Shown here one piece after another: positions 1 through 12,933 of a DNA stretch of 64,000 nt. A program made the position numbers and the translations under genes. The notes below the pieces were generated by a model. It was not told the origin of the DNA. It did no database searches and saw only the letters and a list, made by a program, of their open reading frames with translations. Source of the DNA: Leucaena leucocephala (lineage: Eukaryota; Streptophyta; Magnoliopsida; Fabales; Fabaceae). Within the stretch, counting starts at the first letter, position 1. Every line of letters begins with the position of its first letter. The DNA lies in assembly GCA_037074615.1 (NCBI GenBank), contig CM073535.1, positions 1,674,001 through 1,738,000 of the forward strand, given 5' to 3'.

Positions 1-215
1 CAAGAAAAGCGTTGATGCTTGCCCCCAACTCTCCACCTTGAAAAAAGGCCAAATATGTGTGGGCAGCAAAACTTCCTGTCTAAAACTTGCCCTAATTGTT
101 GCATCATGCCTGTTCCATGCAATACAAAGAATCTAACTTTTCTAAGCAACTTGTACCCTCTGAGAGATCTCATTATAAAAACCAATAAAGTATATCTGCA
201 GCACTAAGTCTGATC

Positions 216-1668
216 ATGAAGAAAAGCATGATCCAGAAACAACCATCTCCTGAGAATTTGAACGATGCATCAAGCAGCAGCACTGGCCTCTCCTCAGATG
301 ACAAGGACATTGACTGCACCAATGCAATCTCTAATCAGAAATATATTTTGGTGAAAAACTCTGCTTTTCATAACTCGCCCATCAGACTTGACCTGAATTA
401 TGCTCGCATGGTGAGAGAATCAGCACAGTAGCCATTTTTATTAGCCTGGACTTTAAAATATCGATAACCTTATAGAACTACAAGGTGTTCTGAAATGCAG
501 GCCATGGCAGAGATGATGGGTACTTTCATTCTGATGTTCTGTGTGTGTGGAATCATTGCAAGCACGCAGTTGCAGAATGGACAAGTGGGCCTTCTGGAGT
601 ATGCAGCTACGGCAGGATTAACAGTGGTTGTAGTGATCTTCTCAATAGGGCCAATCTCTTGTGCTCATGTTAACCCAGCCGCCACAATAGCTTTTGCAGC
701 ATTTGGTCAATTTCCATGGCTGAAGGTCCTGAACAAACAAAATCACAGTCATTAGTATGCTTCAGGAAACAGTTATATTAGTGCTAATAACTTGATATCT
801 TTCTCCTTCATTGTTGAACAGGTTCCAGTTTACATAGTAGCACAGACAGTGGGTTCTGTGTTGGCAACATATATTGGTGGCCTTGTCTATGGGATTAAAT
901 CAGATGGCATGATGACAAGGCCAATCCAAGGGACTGTCTCAGCTTTCTGGGTGGAGCTTATTGCGACTTTCATCATAATGTTCCTTGCTGCTGCCTTGAC
1001 AAGTGAATTTCAATCAGTAAGGAATCAGAATCCTCCTTCATATTGTATCCACCATGCGCCAAATTCCAAATTCCTCTAAAGAATTAAATTTGATGCAATT
1101 CAAGTTCCAGCTTTTGACAAATTCTTTGATAGGATAGTTAATCATTCTATAGAAAACTGCAATTCTTGTTTTAGTCCTCGTCAACTGGGATTTAGGTCTG
1201 AACTAGGGACTAGGTCTTGGGTTCAGGTCTATGTTCAAGTTCCAGATGATAGTTCCCAAACCATGGTGAAGAAAAGCTATTTATCTTGGTTAAAACTCGG
1301 TTCATTTTGTAGGTGGGTCATTTATCAGGTTTTGTTGTTGGAATAGCTATTGGACTTGCAGTGTTAATCACCGGGTATAATCTACAATCTCCATAGATTT
1401 TTTACAGAAGAAAGCATTTAGCGAAAATCAATGAATGAATTGGTTTGGATTTTGTTGCAGGCCTGTTTCAGGGGGGTCAATGAATCCTGCAAGATCATTA
1501 GGCCCAGCAATTGTGGCATGGAAATTCAAGGACATATGGATATACATCACGGCCCCCATAAGTGGAGCTGTGGCAGGTGTTCTGTTATTTCGTTTTCTGC
1601 GTCTCAAACACCAACCAAGCTCTACTTTCTCTCCTCTCCCACCACAACTCACGACAGCCGTTCCATAA
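216..1668 (+). CDS. NIP7;1: NIP-type aquaporin, NIP7;1-like (5 exons)
   Basis: Membrane channel of the NOD26-like intrinsic protein family. Exons 216-410, 501-725, 822-1016, 1313-1374 and 1461-1668 join in frame at GT/AG borders to give 294 residues, the usual NIP size and five-exon layout. Six hydrophobic helices and two NPA boxes are visible: AHVNPAATIAFA in loop B and GGSMNPARSLGPA in loop E. The second half (LVYGIKSDGMM, VSAFWVELIAT, LWIY-like KDIWIYITAP) resembles NIP7;1 more than NIP1 or NIP5. By that comparison the selectivity filter would be Ala, Val, Gly, Arg, as in the anther boric acid/metalloid channel NIP7;1; transport itself is inferred. The serine-rich first 50 residues are a cytosolic N-terminus. 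Odd: loop B reads SIGPISCAHVNP where the family has SGAH, so a near-invariant Gly is Cys. The first 215 bases are probably 5' UTR or promoter. Confidence 0.9.
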
Positions 1669-4600
1669 CCTTGTACCCAAGTTAGTTTGTGAAGGAAGTG
1701 AAGAATCGACTGTAGCATTGTTGGTTTAATTCTTGACTGTCCTTTTCTATGTTGGACCCATGATTTTGCCGGGACAGAAATCTTAGCACCAGAAGGAATA
1801 TCAGAGACAATTTTATCATAAAGTTATCACCCTAAACAGTATTCAGTAAGCTCTCAAAAATAAAGGGACGGTCAAAACGTGACACAACGAAATGGAAGTG
1901 ATTTGTTGTATTTAACGCAAGTGCGCAAAAGAAAATAATGTGTTGATCATCATGTGTCTCAAAGTGCTTTGGAATTAAGATGTAAGTGCATTTATATTTT
2001 CTCAAAGAAAGCTATACGCTGGCAATTTAGTGAGTAGTGAGTAGTGAGTCGTGATAGCTTCAAAAGGAAAAAAAGGCTGGCATCTTGGGCCCATTCACTT
2101 TAACTATATTCACGACGAGGGAATGATATACCTTGCTCACAAAAGTTTATGAGCCTTGCGTATATAAAAGTATGTGATGCCATTGAATCTGGATATAGTG
2201 GGATAAAATTTTGATAAATTAGATAGATAATTAAAAAAAAGTTAAGAAAATAACTAGCAAAAGGGGCCACTCCCTTATAAACCATAATGAACCATGATCC
2301 AAATCAACATTAAGGGAAATGTATACATTTAGTATCCGATAATATCTCAAATGAGACTGCATCTAACAAGAAGATTGAAGAAATAAATTAATTGAAATGC
2401 TATATATATTTCAAAAGTGATGATAGATGATTCGGGCCGACTTAGCCGAAAGGCCCAACCCAGTAATTCCGTGGGAGACTGAAAACCAATTATTTTTTAT
2501 TTTTACCGTAATCCTTCTTTTTGAATAATGAGTTATGAACCATTGTCTATAGGTTCAACTAATGAAGGGGTAAAATATATGATTATTTAGAGTTCTTCGA
2601 TCAATAGGGAGTATCACTTTATTATGCTTTTAGTCGCAGTACTTGAGAAGGTATCCTAACTTCTGGGTGCCTCGGTTTATACCTGAGGATAATAGACGTA
2701 TCGCCCTACCCGATATTGGTATCGCCTAGGAGGAAGAGAGGCTTCGTCCTACCCTTGGATCACGGAACAGCCCAACCCCTTTCTAAAAATTCTCATATAA
2801 AAAAAAAGGAAAAAAAATGAGTTATGAAAATTCTAGTATCTTACCTTAATTTTACGGTAGCCTTTATACACACACATCTGAGTGAGCCTTCTATAGCTTA
2901 TAATTTATTTATTATTCAAGTAAATATAATTAGTTGTTCACTGACTCTCCTTTCTTTTCTTTTCTTGTTTTTTGTAACGATAAGGTTTTAAGAAACATTT
3001 ATGTTGATGACGACTATACAGAGTGAGAAATTCCTTCATCCTTCATGAGCGAATTTGCCAGAGTCCTGATAATATCTGAAACGCATGGCTGAAATTGATT
3101 CTCTATTTCCTCGCATATTTTTTCCTATTTAGCTTTGTCTTGTTTGGTTGGTGGGCGTACAATAAGGCCGGGTTTTTTGAGATTTTTTTTCTTCTTAAAA
3201 GTTATGTGTCTCCAAACACTTCCCGACGCTGCATCCATAACCAGACGCACATTACTAGGGAAGGGAATCGATTCCAGTGGGATTGGAATTTTGGAATAAT
3301 CTTTTTTAAGGCTAAAAGCTCCACGTGTGAAGTGAATCCCAATTTAAACATACGTGTGATCTTTGATTCTCAATTCATCAATCACAGGCGTGTACATGGG
3401 ATCATTTTTTATTGACGATCTTACCCCGGTAGCCTTTTCTGTTTTGAAATTAATTAATGCAGATTGTGAATGAAGTATGAAGCAACTGAAGAACACGGAC
3501 GGTGATGAATGAGTGAAATTCAACACTTGAACCGACGCAGGGAGAGAACAATTTAAACATAGTTATTATGATGAAGTTGAAACCTTTGTACTTGTTATCT
3601 ATGATACGAAGGCGTCCAATCAGCGGAGAGATTTGTGGGTCAGCAGAAAAAGATAATCACAGTCGATGGGATTGAATTGTAAGTTACAAAATTATCCTGA
3701 TGAATTCTTTGAAAGACGAATGCATCCTAACAATCGTCTGAATCTAATAGACAGAAAAGTACAGAGAATATAATTTTTTAATTTTTTTTATATTTTTATT
3801 CCCTCTTGTAAATGGTATAAGGATATAAAATATATATATACGCACTAATTATGTTAAATAAAAAAAAATCGTGAAGATATGAAATGCGAATGAGCAGGTC
3901 AACCGTCAACTCTTTTGAATTGATAAACTGTATGATTAGATTACAACGTTTATAAATAATTAATAATTGAAGATTGATGAGGTGAGGAGGACCAATCACC
4001 AGTGGATTTGAATTTTTTAAAGACCCAAGATATCCTCAAATAATAAATTGACACGTCCAGTAGATTGGTGCTTGGGGCAAAGAAGACGTCCAATGAACGG
4101 GGAAATATACGAAATTATGAATGGCAGTTGAGTGTGAAGAGTAGAAAGAAATTATTGAGGGCATGCATCAATACGGATTATTATTTTTAGTTTAATTTTC
4201 TTTATCTGCAGCTATCAAAATATATAAAACTCAGCTAACGATGATCTGGCTGTCCAATAGCATGAAAGCTTCTATATATATATATATGGGAGGTCATAAA
4301 CTCAATCCCGTTTAATAACTTCAATTAAAAAAAATCAGACTGTTATAGTGTTTGTGTCTGTCTCTCAAAATATACGTATAAAAGGCTGGAAAGACGATCC
4401 GACGGTGGTTGTGTTACGTTCCACAGAGCCTGCCTGGAAGGACAGCAACATGAGCCCAGTTATTAAATAATGGTTCCAACTCCGACGGCATATGTCACTT
4501 TCAAGACACATCAGAACGAAGAAAACCATCTTTAACCTAATTGGCGATGCAATTTAATTTAATTATTGTGCGTTTCATCTGCCTCATTTTAATTATAATA

Positions 4601-4996
4601 GTAAGTCAGTACTCTAAGCCTTTGCTTGGAATAATCAACGATTCAAAGGAATCTTGTATTATTGGGTGCCTGATATGTATCTCAGCTGCACTCGAATCTG
4701 AGAGCCGATCGCTGGATTATCATCACATGGGAGCATGATTATCACAGTTACCACGTAGGAAAAAAACAAGCCCATAATTGCCGAGGACGATGATAAGAGA
4801 AGAGGAGATTCTTTCACTGTTAGAGGTCATTGTGATATGGTTTATGCAACAAGAGATCATTGTGAGAGGAAACCCTGGGATGAATGTTGTCAAAAGCTGT
4901 TGTTGTTGTCTTCATTGGTTGGAGATATATACTGTCTATCTACATCATTCTTTCTGCAGTATCTCTATAGAAACTAACATTTGAATCGTCTCTACC

Positions 4997-5029
4997 ATAT
5001 ATATATATATATATATGTATATGTATATG
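4997..5029. repeat. TA/TATG microsatellite
   Basis: Uninterrupted TA dinucleotides that grade into TATATG units. Confidence 0.9.
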
Positions 5030-5589
5030 AACGTATCAACCATTTGTTATCCATTTTAATTGGATAATATAATCTGATAGACAAAATTTTGAATTCATGG
5101 CTGTACGAATTATAAAATGCAATTACAAGTAGAATTAATATGTGATTATAAGTGCAATTAAACATAGACCTTTTATTTATAGAAGAATTTACATGTTACT
5201 AGATCATGAAGTCATTGGTAAAACAATAGACTTTCAATTTGGATGAAACTACCATGGTATGAGATGTGGTTAGCACCCTGCTAAGAAGCGAAATTGTGAG
5301 GTGGGGAATGAGAACTATATATTTGTTTCCACACAAATATGAATTGCGGTTAGTGGTTGGGACCTTTCTTCCACATTGTGGGAGCCTTACTCTTCTCACA
5401 TCTCTCTCGCTTTCAACCCATTCAAGATCTGTGGTCGCTTTGCTTCTCATTGTAATAAATACGGCACTTACCGCAAAAATAATTGAGGGCTGGAAACCGC
5501 GTTCCGGGTATACGGACCCACCGCGCCAATCATGTATTTGTAATTTTTCAATTATTTATTTGAATTAAAGTAGGAAATGATTCATCCTC

Positions 5590-5880
5590 TGATTTTTTTT
5601 TTTGGGTATAATTTTTTTTAAGAGAATTAAGCTCATCTATAATATAATAGTAGGGCAAAATCTTTCTTTTTTATAACTAATACTAATATTAGATAAAATG
5701 AGTTTTAATTATCCTCAACCATAAACCTAAACACATATGAGTTAAGATGCATTAATAAACATTGTAACTGAAATTACAACAAATTAATACTTATTAGATA
5801 TCAAATGCACTTTAAATAGTCGTATGTCTAATTTTTTTATCAGTTAAACTTATAGATAAATTCATGCCCTTATTCCTAAC
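5590..5880. repeat. Dispersed repeat family 1, copy 1
   Basis: By eye this AT-rich stretch aligns with about 10050-10330 and 55100-55372. Shared landmarks in the same order are a T/A-rich lead, a GATAAAATCT-like box, CTAATATTAGA, a TAAACCTAAA-like box, AATTATAATAAAA-like sequence and a terminal ATTTATCAGTT-like box. No coding capacity and no clear terminal inverted repeats were seen. The element class is unknown. Confidence 0.5.
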
Positions 5881-7421
5881 AGTGCCTGTTGTGATATTTC
5901 TTTTATGGGTTTAATCTAGTTGAACCCAATAACACAAAATATCTTATTCTAATAGATTACATTTAGTACCTGCAGCATAAATTACTCCCAACATCATCCA
6001 GCTGATCAATACTATATAACATACATGAATTTGATGGACACACGCAAGTGAGAGACGACCATATAAAGTTTTTTGTTTTAAGGAAAAAATCAGATATTAA
6101 GAAAGAAAAATGGGAATGATTGGTTAAAACTCACTTATTGTTTGAGTGTATGATTTGAAAAGCCCTTTAGGTATAACTTTAATTTTAATAAATTTTAAAC
6201 AAATAGTCATATTTGTCTAGAATTAATTTTAGCCAAAATCATAATTTAAAATTATAGTTTTAAATAAATTATTGAAACTAACTTTTAGAAAAATAAAAAA
6301 AATTTATAAACTATCTAATTACTATCTTACTCCTATTTTTTCTTACACACTCTCTGCTCTTCCTTCTCCACCCTATCTTCTCTCTGCTCTCTTTTCTCTA
6401 CATTATCTCCTATTTCTTCTCTATCATATCTCTTTTCTCATACTTTTAATTAAATCATATATTTTTTTAGTAATTTATCAATATGAGAAGTGATTCTAAT
6501 ATCATCTAAATATTTCTATTTTTAAAATTTATTATTTAAAATCTATTTTTTTTATAATCTGTTCTCTGAAAATTAATCTAAAATACCTTTCAAAAAGCAG
6601 ATCAACAGGAGAATGGATAAGACAAAAGGGGCAGAAAAGTGTCCAAGTACATGAAGTGTGCAAAGTGGACGGGAATCTGGAATCTGTGGGTGAGGTGGGA
6701 AAGCAAAACAATGGGCTTTTTTATCAGTAAAGAATCAGGTCCACGTCAGCCTCAACCCCCCACCCTTCTCCGGAGGAATTGCACTATTCTCTTTCATGGA
6801 CCTTTTCTAATCTTTCAAGGAATTTCCTTTTGTTTACAGTTTTTGTTATGATTCCAAGATAATTGTTCATTTCTTTATCGTAGGAGAGAACAGAACCTTT
6901 CGCATCGAGATGGAGATCACAATTACGTGAAAGGCAAGTCATTTCTTCCAAGAAAAACATCCATATATGTAGTGGGGTGTGTGTGTACTGTACTATCCAT
7001 CAAACCTAATTTTAAAAATTAAGAAGATGTAAATCATCCAATTTAAACGTAGCTTTTTTATATAATAAACTAGAATTCACCCTTGGAAAATGTAGGGGAA
7101 TCTCTTTGAAGTTTTGTACATTTTTCAGAAGATAATTATTATTAAATGCCCGATATTATGACAATAATTATTATATATGTGTGGGAGTGTATCAGTATAT
7201 GTATGCATGTATCAATTGTCATCTGAATTTTGGAATGGAGGTGAGCAAATTTGAATGAGGGATTAAAATATTGAACGGAAATAAGCACATTATTACACGT
7301 AACGGAATCAATGGTCAATAAATTTTATAAGGAGAGGCATTATTATTTACAAATTATCAATAGCCTAATTCAATATTTAAAATGCATAAAACCTGCTTTT
7401 TAAATATTGATAAAATGCTGC

Positions 7422-7445
7422 TATATATATATATATATATATATA
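7422..7445. repeat. TA microsatellite
   Basis: Twelve uninterrupted TA units. Confidence 0.9.
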
Positions 7446-7909
7446 GAAAACCCATGTCAACACATTGGATATTAACATTATAATAGATGCACATTATAAC
7501 AATACGAGTCGTGCAGTTCACAAATTAATCTTCATCGATATAACTTTCCTATTTGGCTGTATGCGTTTGTCGGTCTTAATTATTTTTGTAATCACTACGT
7601 GGACTCACTTTAATTCATTTATTTCAACATATTCATACTCTCGTTTCTTCAGTTATAAGAAGGAGAAGGAGAGTATAAAATAATTCATACAATTTTGTTT
7701 AGTGTGATAAATTATCTTATAATCAATTAATAATATATTCCTTTTTTTTATATCTATTGAGTATTTTTATCAGTGAAAACACAATATTTATAATCGCATC
7801 GTTATTACCTTTGTCATTTTCACATCTTCTTCTTCTTTTATTCCATCGTACAAAATATCTAACATACATTAGCCTTGGGGTTATTGGGGGAGATCACAAG
7901 CTATTTTTT

Positions 7910-7930
7910 TTATTATTATTATTATTATTA
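7910..7930. repeat. TTA microsatellite
   Basis: Seven trinucleotide TTA/ATT units following a T-run. Confidence 0.9.
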
Positions 7931-7989
7931 CATATGAGGCTAAATGCCTAACAATTATATAAAAGCTGGATCCTTCAGCGGGTTATTGG

Positions 7990-8150
7990 AATCCTTTTAA
8001 ACTAAAATTTTTATAATTTATTAATAATAATTTTTTTTAAAAAATAATTATCTAAATATTTATTTAAAACTATTTTATTTATAAATTCTTTTTAAAAAAT
8101 TATCTTTTAAAAATTATTTAAATTTTGTTTATAAATTTTTATCTAAATGG
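7990..8150 (+). repeat. Dispersed AT-rich repeat family 2, copy 1
   Basis: The stretch with AATAATTATCTAAATATTTA followed by AAAACTATTTTATTTATAAA aligns by eye with the reverse complement of about 46150-46290. Low complexity makes the match weak; it may be a MITE fragment. Confidence 0.35.
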
Positions 8151-8508
8151 ATCCTCTTTATATATATATAAAACTCTTATCTATTTTAAGTATAATAAAT
8201 TAAATTTCAATCACTAAAGTTGCGATCCAACGGTGAGAAGGTAGGAGGAGGAGGGATTGAGGGATGATGCCGGCCCGATGGCGTGGCACATAATCATGAA
8301 CGTCCCCCCGTGGGGCCCACCCTCATCTACCCTGTGTCTTTGTCCTTTTCTCCACTTTCCCAAAATGGGTCCCAGCTGCATCCCCCTCAACCCCCCAATC
8401 ATCCCTCGTTCTTCTAAAATTGTAATTTTGAGTAATTTTGGGGCGAAATTACAGATGCCCTTACATGCATATTGTCTGCAATTACTATAATGTCCTCGTC
8501 CCCTTCAT

Positions 8509-8518
8509 CTATATAAGA
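8509..8518 (+). promoter_or_regulatory. Probable TATA box of the YGL/LRDR gene
   Basis: CTATATAAGA lies about 135 bases upstream of the start codon at 8644, which places transcription start near 8540 and leaves a 5' UTR of about 100 bases. The GC-richer 8250-8400 block upstream is the likely proximal promoter. Confidence 0.55.
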
Positions 8519-8643
8519 AAACACTAGGCTCCTCAGTCATCACCATCCTTAGCTCTGAACCTTCGTGGTGAGACCCGGAGATCTGTTTTTCGTTTTACCC
8601 TTGTGGGAGAGAGTTCGTTTTCGTCCTTTTTGGTGGTGAGAAG

Positions 8644-11600
8644 ATGCTGGGTGTATTCAGCAGCACCATCATTTCGCCGCCCGACGAGCTTGTTGCAGCC
8701 GGCAGTCGCACGCCGTCACCCAAAATCACGGCGGCCGCACTTATGAACCGATTTGCCCAGAGCAACCCATCCACCGTGTCGGTGCAAGTCGGAGATCACG
8801 TCCAGTTGGCCTTTTCTCACCACAACGAGTCACCGTTTCAACCCAGGTAACGATGGCTTCCTAGTCAGTAGCTAGTTAGCAATCAAAGTCCCCTAAGCCA
8901 CGTCGTTTTATCGGTCGTTTTATGGTGCTTTCTCAGCATGTGAAAATGTGTAAAAATGTCAATATATATAATTCTAATTTAACATATTAAATATATGATC
9001 TCAGTTTATAAATTATTCAATGCGAATTTATAATTACCCATAATCTGGTCATGTAATGATATTTTTTAAGTGATAAAAGTATTTCAAAATATAATCATGT
9101 TACATATTTTTTAAAAAATAAATTAAAATCATGCTGTTTTCAGCCACGGTTGCTTATGAAACTTGAAAAAAGAGAAACCGGTTTTTTGATTAGACCAAGA
9201 GTAAAAGTCTTAAGCCAGAAATTCCTGACACGAACATAAAGGGGAAGTGGTGGGCGAATCAGACGGTTGGTGGTAATTTGGTTTTTTGTTCTACCTCTGA
9301 TCCGGATGATGATCAGTGACTAATCGTTCATGCATGGTTTTCGTCTATTATCTCCGACGCGTTTCTGATACTTATCTGTTCTGTTTCATTTTGGAATTCA
9401 TAATTCACGATTTAATAGTAAAATATTTTACATCTTTACTGAAAATTTCTCGGCAAACAATTTGGCTTGAAGCCATGAATGGTTTGTTTGTGTCATACAG
9501 ATGATGATGGTAAAAGTTGGTTTCGAAGGGGTAGAAAATACTGTCATTAAATACAGATATAGGAAAAAATTGTTTTGGATTCCTTTGGTAAACTAAGCCG
9601 TTATATGGTGAGAGATCCAATGGTCATTATTTAATAACCCATAAGGTGGGTGGGACCGGTAGAGTACGTGATTGGATATTTTTGGGATTTTTCCATGAAT
9701 ACGTCGTCGTATCCTCGAATGAAAAGTATATAATAGTAGGGGTTTATGAAGAGAGAGGATATAGTGCTCACAGTCCACGCGGTCCCATCAAGGGTAGATC
9801 ACACCTATTCGTTAATTCTTATGGAGTCTCCGTTTATCTATAATAAAAATAAAAATGTATTATGAATTACTATATTCTTTTATTTGATTTTCTATATTGA
9901 GTTATATTTGTGCTTTGGTGTGTGTGGATTTTTTATTTCCTGAAGAGTCTTTACAAAATATTACCGCCTGCTTGTGGCATCTGTTCTCAAAGAGGAAAGT
10001 TCCGACAGGATGTTTTTCTAAAATTTGTTCTAGATATTTTAAAATATTTTTTTGATAAAAAATTTTTAAAAAAATATTGGGTTCATCTATTTTATAAAGT
10101 AAGATAAAATCTTTTTTTTTTTAAACGATAATAATATTAGACAGAGTGAGCCGTTTATTACTTTTAACTATAAATCTATATATTTAGGAGTTAAAATACT
10201 TCCGCAACTAGAATTATAATAAAATAATATTTTTTAAAAATTATAAATATTTTAAATAATCATATATCTTATTCATTTATCAATTAAAACTACACAGATA
10301 TTTTAAAATAATTTTAATACCATGATCGGAAGCAGTCGCTACTCACTGAGGATCATAACCCGTAAATCCAATCTCACGAGTGCTATGTGGGATTTTTTTG
10401 GGCCGGGAAAACCAGATCTTGTGGCTACAAACTTGATCCACTAGAGTTCATGAATACACTGTTAGATTCCGTCTACTAGATCTCAGGAACGGAAAAGTCC
10501 AAAGGCCTCGATTCCTTTCACGGGATGGGACAGGGACTGTTAGTGCAGTAGTGGACATTGAAGATTAACCCGAGACCTCCATTCTATTGTTATCATCAAA
10601 GTGAGTAATGGTGTTTGTCTTTTATCATGTTTTCTTTTTTGGACCATTCACTGCCCTGTTTGCTTGCAATTATTAATCCCTGCTTGCCCCGACTCCACTT
10701 CATTCTCTTGACTTCCATTTCCCTATGCTAACAATCTCAAATATATCAAGTGTTTGTTTGTAACTATGGCATTTAATATGTAAATACTGATGAGTTGGAA
10801 ATGGCAGATCGTTGGCCGTGAAGGACGAGGTGTTCTGTTTGTTTGAAGGAGCCCTTGATAATTTGGGCAGCTTGAGGCAACAATATGGACTGGCCAAGTC
10901 TGCGAATGAAGTGCTTTTAGTGATAGAGGCATACAAAGCCTTGCGTGATCGAGCACCCTACCCTGCCAATCACGTTGTTGGCCATCTCAGTGGAGGCTTT
11001 GCTTTCATACTATTTGACAAGTCCACTTCTACTCTCTTCGTCGCTTCTGTAAGTAATCCCACCAAACCCATCCATTTCCCAGAATCCACCCACTTTAATT
11101 AGCTTCACTTCCATTACTGAAAACATTGTGCTTGTATGAATTCGGACAGGACCAATATGGTAAGGTTCCTCTGTATTGGGGAATAACAGCTGATGGATAT
11201 GTGGCATTTGCTGATGATGCTGAACTGCTTAAAGGCGCTTGTGGCAAGTCCCTTGCCTCTTTCCCTCAAGGTAGGTTTCCTTCTAAATTCTCTGCAAGTG
11301 TATGCCTCGTAATTCACAAGCCTTTGGGAACTATTGTTGTGCAGGATGTTATTACTCCACGGCAGCTGGAGGGTTGAGATGCTATGAGAATCCCAAGAAT
11401 AAGGTGACGGCAGTACCCGCAGATGATGAGGAAATCTGGGGAGCAACCTTCAAGGTAACAGGATCACTTGCGTTTTAAATACAGTTCATGGTACATTGCT
11501 CCTTACCACTTGTATAATGTCTTCTATTTTTCCCCTTACCCTATACTTGTAGGTATTAAGTTTCGTATATTTATCTCTCACTACCCTATATGATGGGGAC

Positions 11601-11983
11601 TTTATGTATTAAACTACCTTTTATACTCCTTCTCAGCAAGTCCTTACTTGACCGCTAGCTTAATTTAGCTCCAAAACGGTTGGGAAATCAAATTTTTGGT
11701 AGGTGGTCTTAGTTGGGGCAGTTCAAGAAAACACCGCATATTTATACGCAAAAGGAAAACTAAGACAAGTGATAGAGACTAGGATCAAGTAGGTAAGGCC
11801 TTAAGTTTTTTCCAACATACTCACCAATTTTCATGACTAATTTATTTGTATTGCTTAGTAGTGGCATGGGACCGAACTATGAGGTTGTGATTGGTTGATG
11901 CATGAAATAAGTGGTTTCTAACGTGTGAAACTGAAATGACATAACAGGTGGAAGGGCCAGCGATTGTTGCGGCCAGAGAGTAG
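8644..11983 (+). CDS. AILP1: Aluminium-induced/TSJT1-like protein with YGL and LRDR motifs (5 exons)
   Basis: Exons 8644-8846, 10808-11048, 11150-11270, 11345-11454 and 11948-11983 join in frame at GT/AG borders to give 236 residues, the normal family length (DUF3700, Wali7 domain). The start MLGVFSSTIISPP matches the family N-terminus. The diagnostic motifs are present: QQYGLAK (Tyr94) and ALRDRAPYP (Leu113-Arg116). Further landmarks are GGFAFILFDK, YGKVPLYWG and CYYSTAGGLRCYE. The fold is a class II glutamine amidotransferase-like (Ntn) fold, but residue 2 is Leu rather than the catalytic Cys, so amidotransferase activity is unlikely; the family is known as stress, sugar-starvation or auxin-responsive and its biochemical role is unsettled. 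Intron 1 is nearly 2 kb and carries a dispersed repeat copy. The gene is tail-to-tail with the NAD(P)H-hydrate dehydratase gene. Confidence 0.9.
10050..10330. repeat. Dispersed repeat family 1, copy 2 (in intron 1 of the YGL/LRDR gene)
   Basis: Aligns by eye with 5590-5880 and 55100-55372. Landmarks: GGGTTCATCTAT, AAGATAAAATCT, ATAATATTAGACAGAGTGAG, TATAAATCTA, AATTATAATAAAATAATAT and ATTTATCAATT. No gene content. Confidence 0.55.
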
Positions 11984-12933
11984 AAGGCGGCTCGTGAATC
12001 GAAAGTGGGTTACTGAATAATTTTGAGGTTGTAATAGTGGATTATTAGTGGAGTAGAGCAAGGGTTTTATGTCATGTGGTTGTTGTGGCTTCAGCCTTCA
12101 AGGGCATGCATGAAGGACCTATATGCAAATACTTTTGTGAGTTATAGAACTTTAGAGTAGGTCAAGTAGGATGGAGTTTGTGTTAGATACGACTTGCCAT
12201 GTTTCCATCAATGTACAGTTTGTGATCTTTTAATGAATTATGCACTCAGTTTCAGATCCTATAATTTCTTTCTTAATGCATTCACTGTTCAAAGTATTTA
12301 CACCTAACAAGGCACCCAATTTTTTATACTTTACTTTTTGACATTTAGCCAAAAAAGTATCTCTCTAAAATCTTAAATGGTTTACTCAAGAAATGCTGAT
12401 TTGTTCCTCAAAAGAAAAGGCAAGACGTGAATTTATAGGTTTGTTACTCCCTATGAAATTGTTTTGTTTTTGTTTAAGAAAAGTTTAGATAGATTCAGCA
12501 CTATTTTTCTAATAAGGTCAGAACATAACCTTAAAATTTAGAGAATACTTTTAGGAGACTTACGAAATTATATACTAAAAAAATTCTCATGAAGATAGTA
12601 GAAATCAAATTTGTGTCCTTGTAGGATACAAGCCCGTTCCTTACATTTGTAGTAATTCTGATTGGCATGAAGACTTTCAACCTAGATGCCAGATTAATCA
12701 GCAAGTGCAGAAAAACAGTACTCAGCACAGCAGACTTGCTAAATGTAGTGTATCGCAAATCTCTCTTCATCATAATATAACTTGTTAATGACAAACTTTA
12801 TATAAGCAGAACAAGCAACTGAAAGACAGAGATAAGAAATTAGGAAACTTAAATACAACAACATGGAAAGGGAGAAAAATATATTGATCTACAAGCTGAC
12901 TTCACAGAGGTTGAGTATGGAAGTGTTACAGCA
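11984..12933. other. 3' intergenic region between convergent genes
   Basis: Holds the 3' UTRs of the YGL/LRDR gene (+) and the NAD(P)H-hydrate dehydratase gene (-). No other gene seen. Confidence 0.6.

Larger units (their letters stand above)
1669..8508. other. Intergenic region, no supported gene
   Basis: About 6.8 kb of AT-rich DNA. Only short open frames occur (for example a 65-codon frame at 4541-4738 with a hydrophobic start), and none has recognisable domains, splice partners or family likeness. It holds several TA and TTA microsatellites, one copy of a dispersed repeat (about 5590-5880) and an AT-rich repeat near 7990-8150. A moderately GC-rich block at about 2430-2780 did not resemble anything I know. 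Confidence 0.6.
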
